The notes below the pieces were generated by a model, which worked only from the letters and a program-made list of their open reading frames with translations, searched no databases and was not told the origin of the DNA. A program made the translations under genes and the position numbers. A stretch of DNA of 64,000 bases from Planotetraspora silvatica (lineage in GTDB: Bacteria > Actinomycetota > Actinomycetes > Streptosporangiales > Streptosporangiaceae). The stretch covers positions 31,147-95,146 of the forward strand of contig NZ_BOOQ01000035.1 in assembly GCF_016863315.1 (NCBI RefSeq). Reading direction: 5' to 3'. This document shows positions 35,240 through 43,809 of this stretch, piece after piece (the first letter of the stretch is position 1; every line of letters starts with the position of its first letter).

Positions 35240-35923
35240 ATGTCTGACTCATCTCACGGTCCCGCGCGGGCCACGCAAGCCCCTGGAATCGTCCTGATCT
35301 CAGATGCTCGCGTGACGTCGATACCGGTCCGCGAAAGCGGGGAGCCGCTGGCCGACGTCCGCGGCCGGCTCCGAGTGGACTCACGCCTGGCCGACCCCGA
35401 GGGGGCCTACGCCCGTCTGAGGCAGGGCGTGCTGGCCAGGCTCGAGGACGCGCAGAGCCGGCTTCCCGGCGGATTTCACATCGTGGTGGTGGAGGGGTAT
35501 CGGCCGGTCGCCCTTCAGAGGCGGTATTTCGAGGACTACAAGGCCGAGCTGCGTGTGACGTTTCCTGAAATGTCGGAAGAAGAGGTGCACGTCGCCGCGA
35601 GCCGTTACGTCTCTCCGATCGAGGTGGCCCCCCACACGGCGGGCGCGGCCGTGGACCTCACCATGTGCGACGACGACGGAGCCGAGTTCGACATGGGGAC
35701 GGCCGTGAACGCCAACCCGGAGCAGAGCGACGGCGCCTGCTACACCGCCGCGACCGGGATCAGCCCGGACGCCCGGCAGAACCGCAAGGTCCTCGGCGTG
35801 GCGCTGGAGGCGGCCGGGCTCGTGAACTACCCCACGGAGTGGTGGCACTGGTCGTACGGCGACCGCTACTGGGCCATGACCCGGCGGGCGGGCGCCGCCA
35901 TCTACGGCCCCGTGATCCTCTGA
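35240..35923 (+). CDS. D-alanyl-D-alanine dipeptidase, VanX/DdpX-like M15 peptidase
   Basis: 227 residues. Zinc ligands His132, Asp139 and His203, the base Glu200 (TEWWHW) and Arg88 (EGYRP) match the VanX pattern HxxxxxxD...ExxH. No signal peptide is visible, so it is cytoplasmic and probably recycles D-Ala-D-Ala from peptidoglycan. No VanH or VanA partner is present, so glycopeptide resistance is not implied. It starts 16 bases after the ROK gene and could be co-transcribed with it. Confidence 0.87.
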   Translation: MSDSSHGPARATQAPGIVLISDARVTSIPVRESGEPLADVRGRLRVDSRLADPEGAYARLRQGVLARLEDAQSRLPGGFHIVVVEGYRPVALQRRYFEDYKAELRVTFPEMSEEEVHVAASRYVSPIEVAPHTAGAAVDLTMCDDDGAEFDMGTAVNANPEQSDGACYTAATGISPDARQNRKVLGVALEAAGLVNYPTEWWHWSYGDRYWAMTRRAGAAIYGPVIL

Positions 35924-35940
35924 GGCCCGGTCGGCCTCAG
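35920..35940. terminator. Bidirectional terminator overlapping two stop codons
   Basis: CTGAGGCC and GGCCTCAG form a perfect 8-bp stem with a 5-base loop. It covers the stop codons of the dipeptidase and of the convergent dimethylformamidase-like gene. Confidence 0.7.
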
Positions 35941-37907
35941 TCCGGCGGCAGCGGGCCGGCGAAGGTCGTGGCCGCCCGCCACCGCAACGGCTGGCCGCTC
36001 GCGGCGGTGACGAGCAGTCCCGCGTGGGCGGTCAGGACCGCCGCGCCCGGGGCTTCGCCGAGGAGCGACCACGCGGCGGGGCCGGGGACGGGCAGGCGCG
36101 TGCGCAACCGGTGGTCGGCCCCCAGCGCGTAGACCCGGCCGTTGCTCCCACTCAGGCAGACGGCCCCGGCCGAGTCTCCGGCGTCGTGCCAGGGAGCCTG
36201 GGGTGACGCGGCGAGCTCGGCGAAGGTCACGGCCCACAGGCGGCCCGCGAAGGTGGCCGCGAAGAAGGTCCCGTCCTGGACCGCGAGGGCGATCGTGCCG
36301 GCGGGCGCCCCACCCAGGTCGGTCCACTCGCCGGGACCACCGGCCCATCCCATGGGTCCGGCCGTGCTCCCCGCAGCGCTCCCCGTTGTGCTCCCCGCCG
36401 GGCCCGGGGCCGCCTCGCGGTAGCGGAGCACCCCCTCGGCGGTCACACCGTACAGGCCGGTGCCGAGGCCGGCGCCGGCCTCGCGCGGGGCGTCGAGACA
36501 CAGAACGCCCCCGGCGCGGCCGATCGGCATCCACTGCATGTTCTGGCCGCACAGCTCACGGGTGAGCAGCGCGTCGTCACCGCTCACGGCGTACAGCGCC
36601 GAGCCGGACGCGGCCAGCGCGCGGACGTCGGCGACCGGGCCGATCACCTCCCAGCCGGGCACGGCCGGTCGTGAGAGCCGGTCGATGACGTTCCTCGTGA
36701 TCCGCTCCACGATCGGATCGTGGATGGTGTTGCCCCAGTTGACGGTGGCCGCGTTGAAGACCGTGCCGCGTCCGAGGGAGAAGACGCCCATCGTGGCCCA
36801 GCCGCCCTGTCCACCGGAGCTCCAGTGCCGCAGGTCGGCCGTCGCCAGCACGACGAACGTCGTGGGGGTGCCGTCCCTGCAGGTGACCCGGGGGACGCCC
36901 ATCACCTCGGTGAACTCGGCGGCGTCGGTCTCGTATCCGAGCGAGCCCTGCCCGAACTTGTCGCCGTCGGTCAGTCCCGTCCCCTCGAACGCCCAGTGCC
37001 CGGCGAACCGCGCGGTGTACGACTCCTCCCGCATCAGCGGCATCGACGGTCCCCAGGTTCCCGCGCCGTTGCGGAAGCTGACCCCGGTAAGCGAGTTCTC
37101 CGGGCGGGAGACGGGTGCGCTCGACCATTCGACTGTCGTCAGGGCGGGGTCGTCCACGGGGTCGGTCAGCGGATCGCGGTGACACACCAGGGTGCGTCCC
37201 TCTACGCGGATCTGCCACCAGCACGTGTTGCCGGAGAAGAAGGCGATGTTCCCCCCGCGCCTGGCGAACCCCTCGCACGCGTCTCGCATGCCGGCCGACC
37301 AGTACTCGTCGTGCCCGTTGACGACCAGCAGACGGTACGCGGAGAGCAGACCGGGGTCGAGATCGAGGCCGGAGCAGTACTCGACGGTGTACCCGGCCGG
37401 CGAGAGCCAGCGCAGCAGACCGTCCTCCCACCGCTCGGGAGGCGGGCCGCCGCCCGGCCGATCGAAGGTCACGCGGTACGCGCGGTCGGGTTGCTCGGTC
37501 CAGTAGACGCTCTCACCGGGGACTCCCGCCCGGTTGTACGCCTGCCAGGTGGTGAACGGGACGGACACCAGGATGGGCGAGGTGGCGCCGGGGGTGGCCT
37601 GCCGTACGACGAAGTAGACCTCGTCGTCGGGTGACGTGCCGACTCCGGGGAGGTCGCCCGAGGGCCTGGGGACGAGCACGTCGGGCTCCGGTGGGCCGGA
37701 GACGAACCGCGCCCGGTAGAGCGAGCTCGGCCAGTCTGCGGGCACGCGCAACGTCCAGGACGGGCCGTGGACCGTGGCGGCCAGCACGAGCCTGTCGCTG
37801 GTCGCGTCGTGGACGGTCACGCCCACCGGGCCGGTGGTGTCCAGGCGGAAGCCCAGTTCCTCGCCCTGCGCGCAGGAGGTGGCGGTGGCATGGGCGCGGA
37901 CCGTCAT
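35937..37907 (-). CDS. N,N-dimethylformamidase large-subunit-like protein with beta-repeat tail
   Basis: 656 residues without signal peptide. Residues about 60-430 resemble the C-terminal region of the large subunit of N,N-dimethylformamidase (YRARFVSG..., SPILVSVPFTTWQAYN, VNGHDEYWSAGMRD, GNIAFFSGNTCWWQIRVE). Residues about 440-650 contain roughly five repeats of 'alaasgsaLYAvsgdd' type, like a tectonin or beta-propeller. The start overlaps the stop of the condensation-domain gene (ATGA), so it is co-translated with it. In this pathway it could hydrolyse or form an amide of the assembled product. The small dimethylformamidase subunit is not present. Confidence 0.75.
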   Translation of the reverse strand: MTVRAHATATSCAQGEELGFRLDTTGPVGVTVHDATSDRLVLAATVHGPSWTLRVPADWPSSLYRARFVSGPPEPDVLVPRPSGDLPGVGTSPDDEVYFVVRQATPGATSPILVSVPFTTWQAYNRAGVPGESVYWTEQPDRAYRVTFDRPGGGPPPERWEDGLLRWLSPAGYTVEYCSGLDLDPGLLSAYRLLVVNGHDEYWSAGMRDACEGFARRGGNIAFFSGNTCWWQIRVEGRTLVCHRDPLTDPVDDPALTTVEWSSAPVSRPENSLTGVSFRNGAGTWGPSMPLMREESYTARFAGHWAFEGTGLTDGDKFGQGSLGYETDAAEFTEVMGVPRVTCRDGTPTTFVVLATADLRHWSSGGQGGWATMGVFSLGRGTVFNAATVNWGNTIHDPIVERITRNVIDRLSRPAVPGWEVIGPVADVRALAASGSALYAVSGDDALLTRELCGQNMQWMPIGRAGGVLCLDAPREAGAGLGTGLYGVTAEGVLRYREAAPGPAGSTTGSAAGSTAGPMGWAGGPGEWTDLGGAPAGTIALAVQDGTFFAATFAGRLWAVTFAELAASPQAPWHDAGDSAGAVCLSGSNGRVYALGADHRLRTRLPVPGPAAWSLLGEAPGAAVLTAHAGLLVTAASGQPLRWRAATTFAGPLPPD

Positions 37908-39178
37908 CGGAGCGCCGCCTCGACGAGCATCCTCTCCAGGCCGAGCAGGAACCTCTCGATGTCCGCCCGGGACAACCAGCGGGTGTCGGCCGTGAGCGAG
38001 ATCTGCGCGGAGCCCCCGAGATGCACGCAGAACCGGCAGTTCAGCTTGTCCTGGCTGAGCGGCCAGGACAGGGAGGTCTCGGGCAGCGCCCGGCGGATCA
38101 GCTCCTCGTCGCGGTAGACCGCCTGGTCGACGAAGCGCATGTCGTTGAAGCAGCAGTACGGATGGATCGGGGTGCCGCGCTCGTGGGAGGCCTCCGCGAC
38201 GACGCGTTCGCGGTCGGCCGGGTCGTGGTAGGCGCTGCGGTAGGCGCGCAACACCGCGGGACCGGACTCGACCAGCAGGTCGGTGAACCGCGCCTTGCCC
38301 GCTTCGAGGACGAACAGCCCCTCCTGCGACAGCGTGGTCACCGAGGTGCGCGTCGAGGCGCGGAAGCGGTTGCTGACGATGGGCAGCACGGTGACGCTCT
38401 CGTGGCCCGTGACCTCCGCGACCAGCGCGCCGACGGCTGTGAGCAGCACCGTCGAGGTGCTCGTGCCGTGCCGTACGGCCAGGCGCTGGGCGGACAGGTC
38501 GGCCGCCGGAGAGCTGAGCGTGGCCCGCCAGACGGGCGGGTGCTCCGCCGCCCCCGAGGGGACGTGGAACATCGTGGGCGGCATCCTGAGATGCTCACGC
38601 TCCCAGAACGCCGCGGCGCTCACCGCCTGCCGCCGGCCCGCCGGCGACGCCTGCCACCCGGCGAGATCGAACGGCTGCGGGGGAGGGCCGCCGCTCAGGC
38701 CTCCGCGCAGGAGGAGCAGTCGCAGGTCGCGGACGACCTCCTCCGCGCCGAGCCCGTCGGAGGCCAGGTGACAGAACGCGAGCACCACATGCGTGACCTC
38801 GTCGCCGCGGGTCACGAACGCGACCCGCATCGGCCATTCGCCCGCGTAGTCGAAGGCGGTCGCGGACAACTCGGCGAGAACGGCGGCGGGCTCAGCGTCC
38901 GCCGCGATCCGGAGGGGCAGTTCGCCGCGGTCACGCAGGTCCTGGACCGGGCCCGGCCCGATCAGCGTGCGCAGCGCCTCGTGCCGCTCGACGAGCAGCC
39001 CGACGCCGCGTGACACATGGGCGATCGAGGCGGGCCGCGCACCCCGCGGCACCTCGAGGATCCGCCCGAAGTTGAAGTAGTGGTCGTCGGGCGCGGTCCG
39101 CTGGATGGCGTCCCAGATGGCCCGCTGGCCCCAGGTCAGAGGTGCCGTACCCCTGCGTGCCCCCGTGAAAGTGATCAT
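37904..39178 (-). CDS. Stand-alone non-ribosomal peptide condensation domain
   Basis: 424 residues of the condensation/acyltransferase superfamily. The catalytic HHxxxDG appears as CHLASDG (Cys136, His137, Asp141), keeping the second, catalytic His. The N-terminal 'LTWGQRAIWDAI' segment is the usual C1 motif. ATG 39178 overlaps the ACP stop (ATGA), and the stop overlaps the next start. It would join an acyl group carried by the ACP to an amine or alcohol acceptor, possibly on the PCP encoded divergently. A pure chain-terminating acyltransferase is an alternative. Confidence 0.82.
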   Translation of the reverse strand: MITFTGARRGTAPLTWGQRAIWDAIQRTAPDDHYFNFGRILEVPRGARPASIAHVSRGVGLLVERHEALRTLIGPGPVQDLRDRGELPLRIAADAEPAAVLAELSATAFDYAGEWPMRVAFVTRGDEVTHVVLAFCHLASDGLGAEEVVRDLRLLLLRGGLSGGPPPQPFDLAGWQASPAGRRQAVSAAAFWEREHLRMPPTMFHVPSGAAEHPPVWRATLSSPAADLSAQRLAVRHGTSTSTVLLTAVGALVAEVTGHESVTVLPIVSNRFRASTRTSVTTLSQEGLFVLEAGKARFTDLLVESGPAVLRAYRSAYHDPADRERVVAEASHERGTPIHPYCCFNDMRFVDQAVYRDEELIRRALPETSLSWPLSQDKLNCRFCVHLGGSAQISLTADTRWLSRADIERFLLGLERMLVEAALR

Positions 39179-39411
39179 CGGGCCGCAGACACCCACGCGG
39201 CGAGGCCGTCGACGCTGTCGAGGAACGAGACGTCCTCGGCCAGGTCGATCTCGACGTCGTACTCGCGCTCGAGTGCGTCGATCAGGCGCATCTGGGCCAG
39301 CGAGGTGACGCCGAGGTAGGACAGGGGGACGGTGGCACCCAGGGCCTCGGCCGCCGTGATCTCCCCGTCGCAGGCCTCCGACACCAGTTGCGCCAGTCGT
39401 TCCTTGAGCAT
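39175..39411 (-). CDS. Stand-alone acyl carrier protein
   Basis: 78 residues, acidic, with the phosphopantetheine-bearing serine at 37 (LGVTSLAQMRL). It is the first gene of the minus-strand operon ACP - condensation domain - dimethylformamidase-like. It is not the fatty-acid AcpP, since no fab genes surround it. It may receive the acyl unit from the E2 protein encoded on the other arm. Confidence 0.85.
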   Translation of the reverse strand: MLKERLAQLVSEACDGEITAAEALGATVPLSYLGVTSLAQMRLIDALEREYDVEIDLAEDVSFLDSVDGLAAWVSAAR

Positions 39412-39980
39412 TCCGCCTCCGCTCTCAGGGGTCCGTTCCGCGGGTCCGCCGTCAGGTCTCAGGAGTCCGTTCTCGGGATCCGCCGTCAGGGCCTGTTGTC
39501 AGGGCCGGTCTCACGGAGCCGGTCCCAGGGGTCCGTGCGATCGCCGGCCGCTTTTCGATTCCGGCCAGATCGTGGGGATGGGGCCACCTGGGATGAGTTC
39601 GTGCGGTAAGCGGACCGTTCCTGTGTATAAGGAAGCGGAATCTCCGAGATGGCACGCATTTCCGGCATGATCCCCCAAGTGGTCGGATGAATGCAGACCA
39701 AATGGCCAGGCCAAAGGCACTGATGGTGACTAACTGAAAAGAAGGTTTGCAATTAGTGGATGGCCGTAAGTCTTGCACGGCTCCGTCGCAGTCTCAAGAC
39801 CCGCCGGTCAAATGCGGACGTCCCGCCGCGGCGCCCGCGCAGAGTGCGGAATCCCTTGTCTCGGGTTGGTGCTCCATGCGAGACTGGCCCTCTGGGGAAA
39901 CTGGAAACAACCTTTTCAATAAGGCATGGTCAAGCGCGTCGGTCGTCCGGTAATCATCCGAACCATTCGGGGGCAGCCAA
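39412..39980. other. Divergent intergenic region of the NRPS-like cluster
   Basis: 569 bases without a convincing gene between the ACP and the adenylating enzyme. The left part is GC-rich with a degenerate 34-bp tandem repeat (39424-39491). The right part (about 39690-39980) is clearly more A/T-rich and should hold the two promoters. Possible elements for the plus operon are TGGTCA (39927), an 18-base spacer and TAATCA (39951), then the inverted repeat CCGAACCATTCGG (39958-39970). Small open frames here have no recognisable product. Confidence 0.6.
39424..39491. repeat. Degenerate 34-bp tandem repeat
   Basis: Two units at 39424-39457 and 39458-39491 agree at 28 of 34 positions by my count. 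The core CAGGRGTCCGT recurs a third time at 39526. They lie just upstream of the ACP start (39411) in its transcription direction. Confidence 0.7.
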
Positions 39981-41402
39981 TTGAGAAGCGTGCTCGAAAC
40001 GCCGACCCTTCCCGACATTCTGACCGCGCGGGCGGCCTCTGAGCCGGAAACCCTCGCGATGATCGTGCACGGGTCCGGAGAGCTGACCTTCGGAGAATGG
40101 CAGGCGCGGTCGAACGCGGTCGCCAACGGCCTGCTGGAGCGCGGCGTACGCGGCGGCGACCGGGTCGGACTGCTCTTCCCCGGTTCCGGCTGGATCGATT
40201 ACGCGGTGGCGTTCATCGGGGTGCTGAAGGCGGGAGCGGTGGCGGTCCCGCTGTCGGACCGCATGCCCGCAGCGGAGATTGAGCAGATCGCCGCGCACTG
40301 CTCCACGTCCCTGATCCTCACGGACCTGGCGGGGCTGCCGGAAGGCGCCACGTCGCCGCCGGACGTGCCGCTCAGGCCCGCCGGGACGGCGCAGATCCTC
40401 TATACGTCCGGCACGACAGGGACGGCGAAGGGCGTCGCCGCCACCCACGCCAACCTGGCCTTCGGGGCGCGCACCCAGCCGAGGCGCAGGGCGTTCGCCC
40501 ATTCCCGGCACCTGGTCCACGCGTTCCCGATCGGCACCAACGCCGGCCAGATGATGCTCGTCAACGCCCTGACCGTGCACCCCGCCGTGGTCACCCTGCC
40601 CCGATTCACCCCCGGACGGTTCGCCGCGCTCATCGCGAGACATCGGGCCGGAACGGTCTTCCTCGTGCCGGCGATGGCCGTGGAGTTGCTCAGCCTCCAG
40701 GAAGGCCCCGACCTGTCGAGTGTCCTGCTGCTCGGCTCGGCCGCCGCGCCGTTGCCGCCGGCGGTCGCGGCCGGGCTGACCCGGATGTTCCCGAAGGCGA
40801 CGATCACCAACTACTACACCTCGACCGAGGCGGCGCCCGCGCAAACGATCATGCTCTTCGATCCTGACCGGCCGGGTTCCGTCGGCAGGTCGGCGGCGGG
40901 CGGCGACGTCCGCATCGCCTCACCCGAGGGTGCGGACCTGCCGCCCGGCGAGACCGGTGAGGTGTGGATGCGCTCGCCCGCGGCGCCCCGCTCGTACTAC
41001 AACGACCCCGCGGCCAGCACCGACGTCTTCCGGGGCGGCTGGATCCGCATGGGCGACCTCGGCTATCTCGACGAGGACGGCTACCTCTACCTGGTCGACA
41101 GGGACGGCGACGTCGTCAAATCCGGCGCCTTCAAGGTCTCGACGCTGAAGGTCGAGAACGCGCTGTACGAGCATCCCGCGGTGGTCGAGGCCGCGGCCTA
41201 CGGGCTTGCCCACCCCGTCCTCGGCACGGCCGTCGCCGCGGCCGTCGTCCTGCGGGCCGAGGTGTCCCACGCCGACATCCGGGCCTTCCTCCGCGACCGG
41301 CTGGCCCAGCACGAGATCCCCTCCGAGATCGTCACGATGGACTCCCTGCCGCGCAACCGCGGCGGCAAGGTCGACAAGCGCGCACTGCGGGCACGGGCAT
41401 GA
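39981..41402 (+). CDS. Acyl/aminoacyl-adenylating enzyme (AMP-dependent ligase)
   Basis: 473 residues of the ANL superfamily. The P-loop is YTSGTTGTAKG (141-151), the A5 region is NYYTSTEAA, and the C-terminal subdomain carries VDRDGDVVKSGAFKV and the catalytic Lys463 (NRGGKVDKRAL). It activates a carboxylic acid as acyl-AMP for transfer to a carrier protein or CoA. The specificity code does not let me name the acid. The start is TTG 39981 or GTG 39990. The stop overlaps the C-PCP gene, and it is first in a five-gene coupled operon. Confidence 0.88.
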   Translation: MRSVLETPTLPDILTARAASEPETLAMIVHGSGELTFGEWQARSNAVANGLLERGVRGGDRVGLLFPGSGWIDYAVAFIGVLKAGAVAVPLSDRMPAAEIEQIAAHCSTSLILTDLAGLPEGATSPPDVPLRPAGTAQILYTSGTTGTAKGVAATHANLAFGARTQPRRRAFAHSRHLVHAFPIGTNAGQMMLVNALTVHPAVVTLPRFTPGRFAALIARHRAGTVFLVPAMAVELLSLQEGPDLSSVLLLGSAAAPLPPAVAAGLTRMFPKATITNYYTSTEAAPAQTIMLFDPDRPGSVGRSAAGGDVRIASPEGADLPPGETGEVWMRSPAAPRSYYNDPAASTDVFRGGWIRMGDLGYLDEDGYLYLVDRDGDVVKSGAFKVSTLKVENALYEHPAVVEAAAYGLAHPVLGTAVAAAVVLRAEVSHADIRAFLRDRLAQHEIPSEIVTMDSLPRNRGGKVDKRALRARA

Positions 41403-42892
41403 GCGCCGACCCGAGGCAGGCGTCGTTCGCCCAGGTGGGAATGTGGCTCACCGAGCGGATGGGACGGGCGGGCTCCGCCTATCACATGCCGTTGCTGATC
41501 ACCTTCGACGGGCCGCTGGACGCCTGCGCGCTGATCCAGGCGTGCGAGGCGCTGGTCAGACGGCATCCCGTCCTGGCGACCGCCATCGAGGAGCGGGACG
41601 GCATCCCGGTCGAGGTCCCGGCGGAACGTCCCCAGGTCACCGTCACGGCCATGGAGGACATCGGCCCGCTGGTGCGCGCGGAGACCCTGCGGCCCTTCGA
41701 CGTAGGGAAGGGGCCGCTCGCCCGGTTCACGCTCGTCCGCGTCTCGTCCTCCCGCCACGTGCTGCTGGTCGTGGCACACCACCTGGTCTTCGACGGCGAG
41801 TCCAAGGACGTGCTGGTCCGCGATCTGGCCGCCTTCTACAACGGGCGCCCGCTCGCCCGCCTCACGATGTCGTACGCGGACCACGCGGCGGCCGAGCGGG
41901 AGCGGGTCCACACCGTGCTCGGCGAGGCGGGGGAGTACTGGCGGGGCCGGTGGCGGGAGCCGGCCGAGATCGTGCTGCCCCTGCTGCCCGGCGAGTCCGG
42001 CGGGTCCGATGGAGCGGTGCGGTCGCGTGGGGCCACGGAAGGTGGCGTCCACACCTTCCGCGCCGCGTTGCGTGACGTGCCGGGCGTCTCCCGGTTCGAG
42101 GTCTTCCTCGCCTCCGTTCACGCCCTCCTGTTCGCGTACGGCAACGCCGAACCGGTGTGCGCCGTCGACATGTCCACGCGGACCCCGGAGGTACGTGACC
42201 ACATCGGCCTGTTCGTCAACGAGCTTCCCGTGTGGTCGGCGCCCGCTCCCGGCATGACGGTCGCCGGGCTCGCCGGCCGGCTCCATGACGACCTGCGTCT
42301 CCTGTACCGCTTCCGTCAGGTGCCGCTGGCCCGTGCCGTCCGGGGCCTGCGACCGCGTACGGCACTGGCGCCCGTGTCGGTCAGCTACCGCCGGCGCCGG
42401 GAGGAGCCCGAGTTCGCCGAGCTGGACACGTCCGTGGACTGGACCGCCTTCAACCACGCCGTCCGCAGCACCCTGCACCTCCAGGCCGTCGACGGGCCCG
42501 ACGGCCTCGACGTGATCATGCAGTACAGCTCTCGCGCGCTTACGGATGTCACTCACATCGCGAAGGACCTCACTTCAATTATGAAAAATCCGGACACCGT
42601 AATTGAGGACATCGCGGCGGGCCGTACCGAACAGGCAGGCCTCGCCGAGGAGATCAGGGACATCTGGCAGGAGGTGCTCGGCATCGACGAGATCGGCGAT
42701 GAGGAGGACCTCTTCGACCTGGGAGGCCATTCGCTGACCATCACCCAGATCATCGCGCGGATGCGCAAGCGCCTGGACATCGAGGTCCCGCTCGACGTCT
42801 TCTTCGACACCCCGACGATCGCCGGTGTCCTGGAGTCCATCGCCGCCGGACGCGAGCCCGGCCTGCCTGACGCGTCGGGCAGCCGCCGGTGA
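41399..42892 (+). CDS. NRPS condensation-peptidyl carrier didomain protein
   Basis: 497 residues: a condensation domain (about 1-400) with intact HHLVFDG (His127, His128, Asp132) and a carrier domain (about 420-485) with the phosphopantetheine site LGGHSL at Ser445. There is no adenylation domain, so the upstream ligase presumably loads Ser445 in trans. The linker coded at about 42540-42610 uses A/T-rich codons unlike the rest of the gene. It overlaps both neighbours by four bases. Confidence 0.88.
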   Translation: MSADPRQASFAQVGMWLTERMGRAGSAYHMPLLITFDGPLDACALIQACEALVRRHPVLATAIEERDGIPVEVPAERPQVTVTAMEDIGPLVRAETLRPFDVGKGPLARFTLVRVSSSRHVLLVVAHHLVFDGESKDVLVRDLAAFYNGRPLARLTMSYADHAAAERERVHTVLGEAGEYWRGRWREPAEIVLPLLPGESGGSDGAVRSRGATEGGVHTFRAALRDVPGVSRFEVFLASVHALLFAYGNAEPVCAVDMSTRTPEVRDHIGLFVNELPVWSAPAPGMTVAGLAGRLHDDLRLLYRFRQVPLARAVRGLRPRTALAPVSVSYRRRREEPEFAELDTSVDWTAFNHAVRSTLHLQAVDGPDGLDVIMQYSSRALTDVTHIAKDLTSIMKNPDTVIEDIAAGRTEQAGLAEEIRDIWQEVLGIDEIGDEEDLFDLGGHSLTITQIIARMRKRLDIEVPLDVFFDTPTIAGVLESIAAGREPGLPDASGSRR

Positions 42893-43809
42893 CGGAGACG
42901 GGTGCGACTCTCCTCCACGCTCCGCGGGCCGATGACGACGACCTCGCCCGCCTTCTCCTGATCCGGCACTTCGAACTGGCGCTGCTCGACCTGTTCGGGC
43001 GCGGCGAGCTCAACGGCACCACGCACACCTGCCTGGGGCAGGAGTACGTCCCCGTAGCGTTGCGGCGGCTGCTCACGGAGGCCGACTTCGTCTTCGGCAA
43101 CCACCGCGGGCACGGCCACTATCTGGCGAGGTTCGACGACCCGGCGGGACTGCTCGCCGAGATCATGGGCCGGGAGGGCGCGGTCTGCGGCGGGGTGGGC
43201 GGCAGTCAGCACATCCTGCGCGACCGTTACGTCTCCACGGGCGTCCAGGGGGAGAGCCTCCCGGTGGCCGCGGGCGTCGCACTGCATCTCAAGCGCACGG
43301 AGCCGGGCACGCTGGCCTGCGTCTTCATCGGTGACGGCACGTGGGGCGAGGGCGCGGTCTACGAGGCGCTCAACCTGGCCTCGCTCTGGCGCCTCCCGCT
43401 GCTCGTGATCGTGGAGAACAACGGGATCGCCCAGTCGACTCCCACCACCCGTCAGATGGCCGGGACCGTCCGCGCCCGCGCCGAGGCGTTCGGGGTGCGC
43501 CACCACGGCATCGAGTCCTCCGATCTGAGCACGATCAGGGCCGAGCTCGCGCCGCTCGTCTCCGAGGTGCGCATCGAGGGCAGGCCCCTGGTCGCGGAGT
43601 TCGCCACGCACCGCCTCGGCCCGCACAGCAAGGGCGACGACACCCGCGATCCCGAGGACGTACGGCAGGCGCGGGCCGGGGACTGGTACCGCCTGTACGG
43701 CGAGGCGGACCCCGAGCGGTTCGCCCGCGCCGACGAGGCACAGCGCGCCCACGTGGACGCGATCGTGCGCGACGTCTCCGCCCGCCCGCCGTCGAGGTGG
43801 GAGCCATGA
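42889..43809 (+). CDS. 2-oxoacid/acetoin dehydrogenase E1 alpha-like subunit
   Basis: 306 residues, thiamine-diphosphate dependent. The cofactor motif runs from GDG (148-150) to NN (177-178), and GNHRGHGHYLA is typical of PDH/acetoin-dehydrogenase E1 alpha. GTG 42889 overlaps the C-PCP stop. It would decarboxylate a 2-oxo acid (or cleave a ketose or acetoin) and pass the C2-type unit to the lipoyl domain of the E2 encoded two genes later. Confidence 0.9.
   Translation: MTETGATLLHAPRADDDDLARLLLIRHFELALLDLFGRGELNGTTHTCLGQEYVPVALRRLLTEADFVFGNHRGHGHYLARFDDPAGLLAEIMGREGAVCGGVGGSQHILRDRYVSTGVQGESLPVAAGVALHLKRTEPGTLACVFIGDGTWGEGAVYEALNLASLWRLPLLVIVENNGIAQSTPTTRQMAGTVRARAEAFGVRHHGIESSDLSTIRAELAPLVSEVRIEGRPLVAEFATHRLGPHSKGDDTRDPEDVRQARAGDWYRLYGEADPERFARADEAQRAHVDAIVRDVSARPPSRWEP

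Noticed and set aside
35240..35923. VanX-like gene read as vancomycin resistance
   Set aside because: No vanH, vanA or vanRS genes adjoin; stand-alone dipeptidases of this type are common in actinomycetes.
39332..40126. Small open frames in the NRPS-like intergenic region
   Set aside because: No ribosome-binding site or family resemblance, and several overlap each other on both strands.
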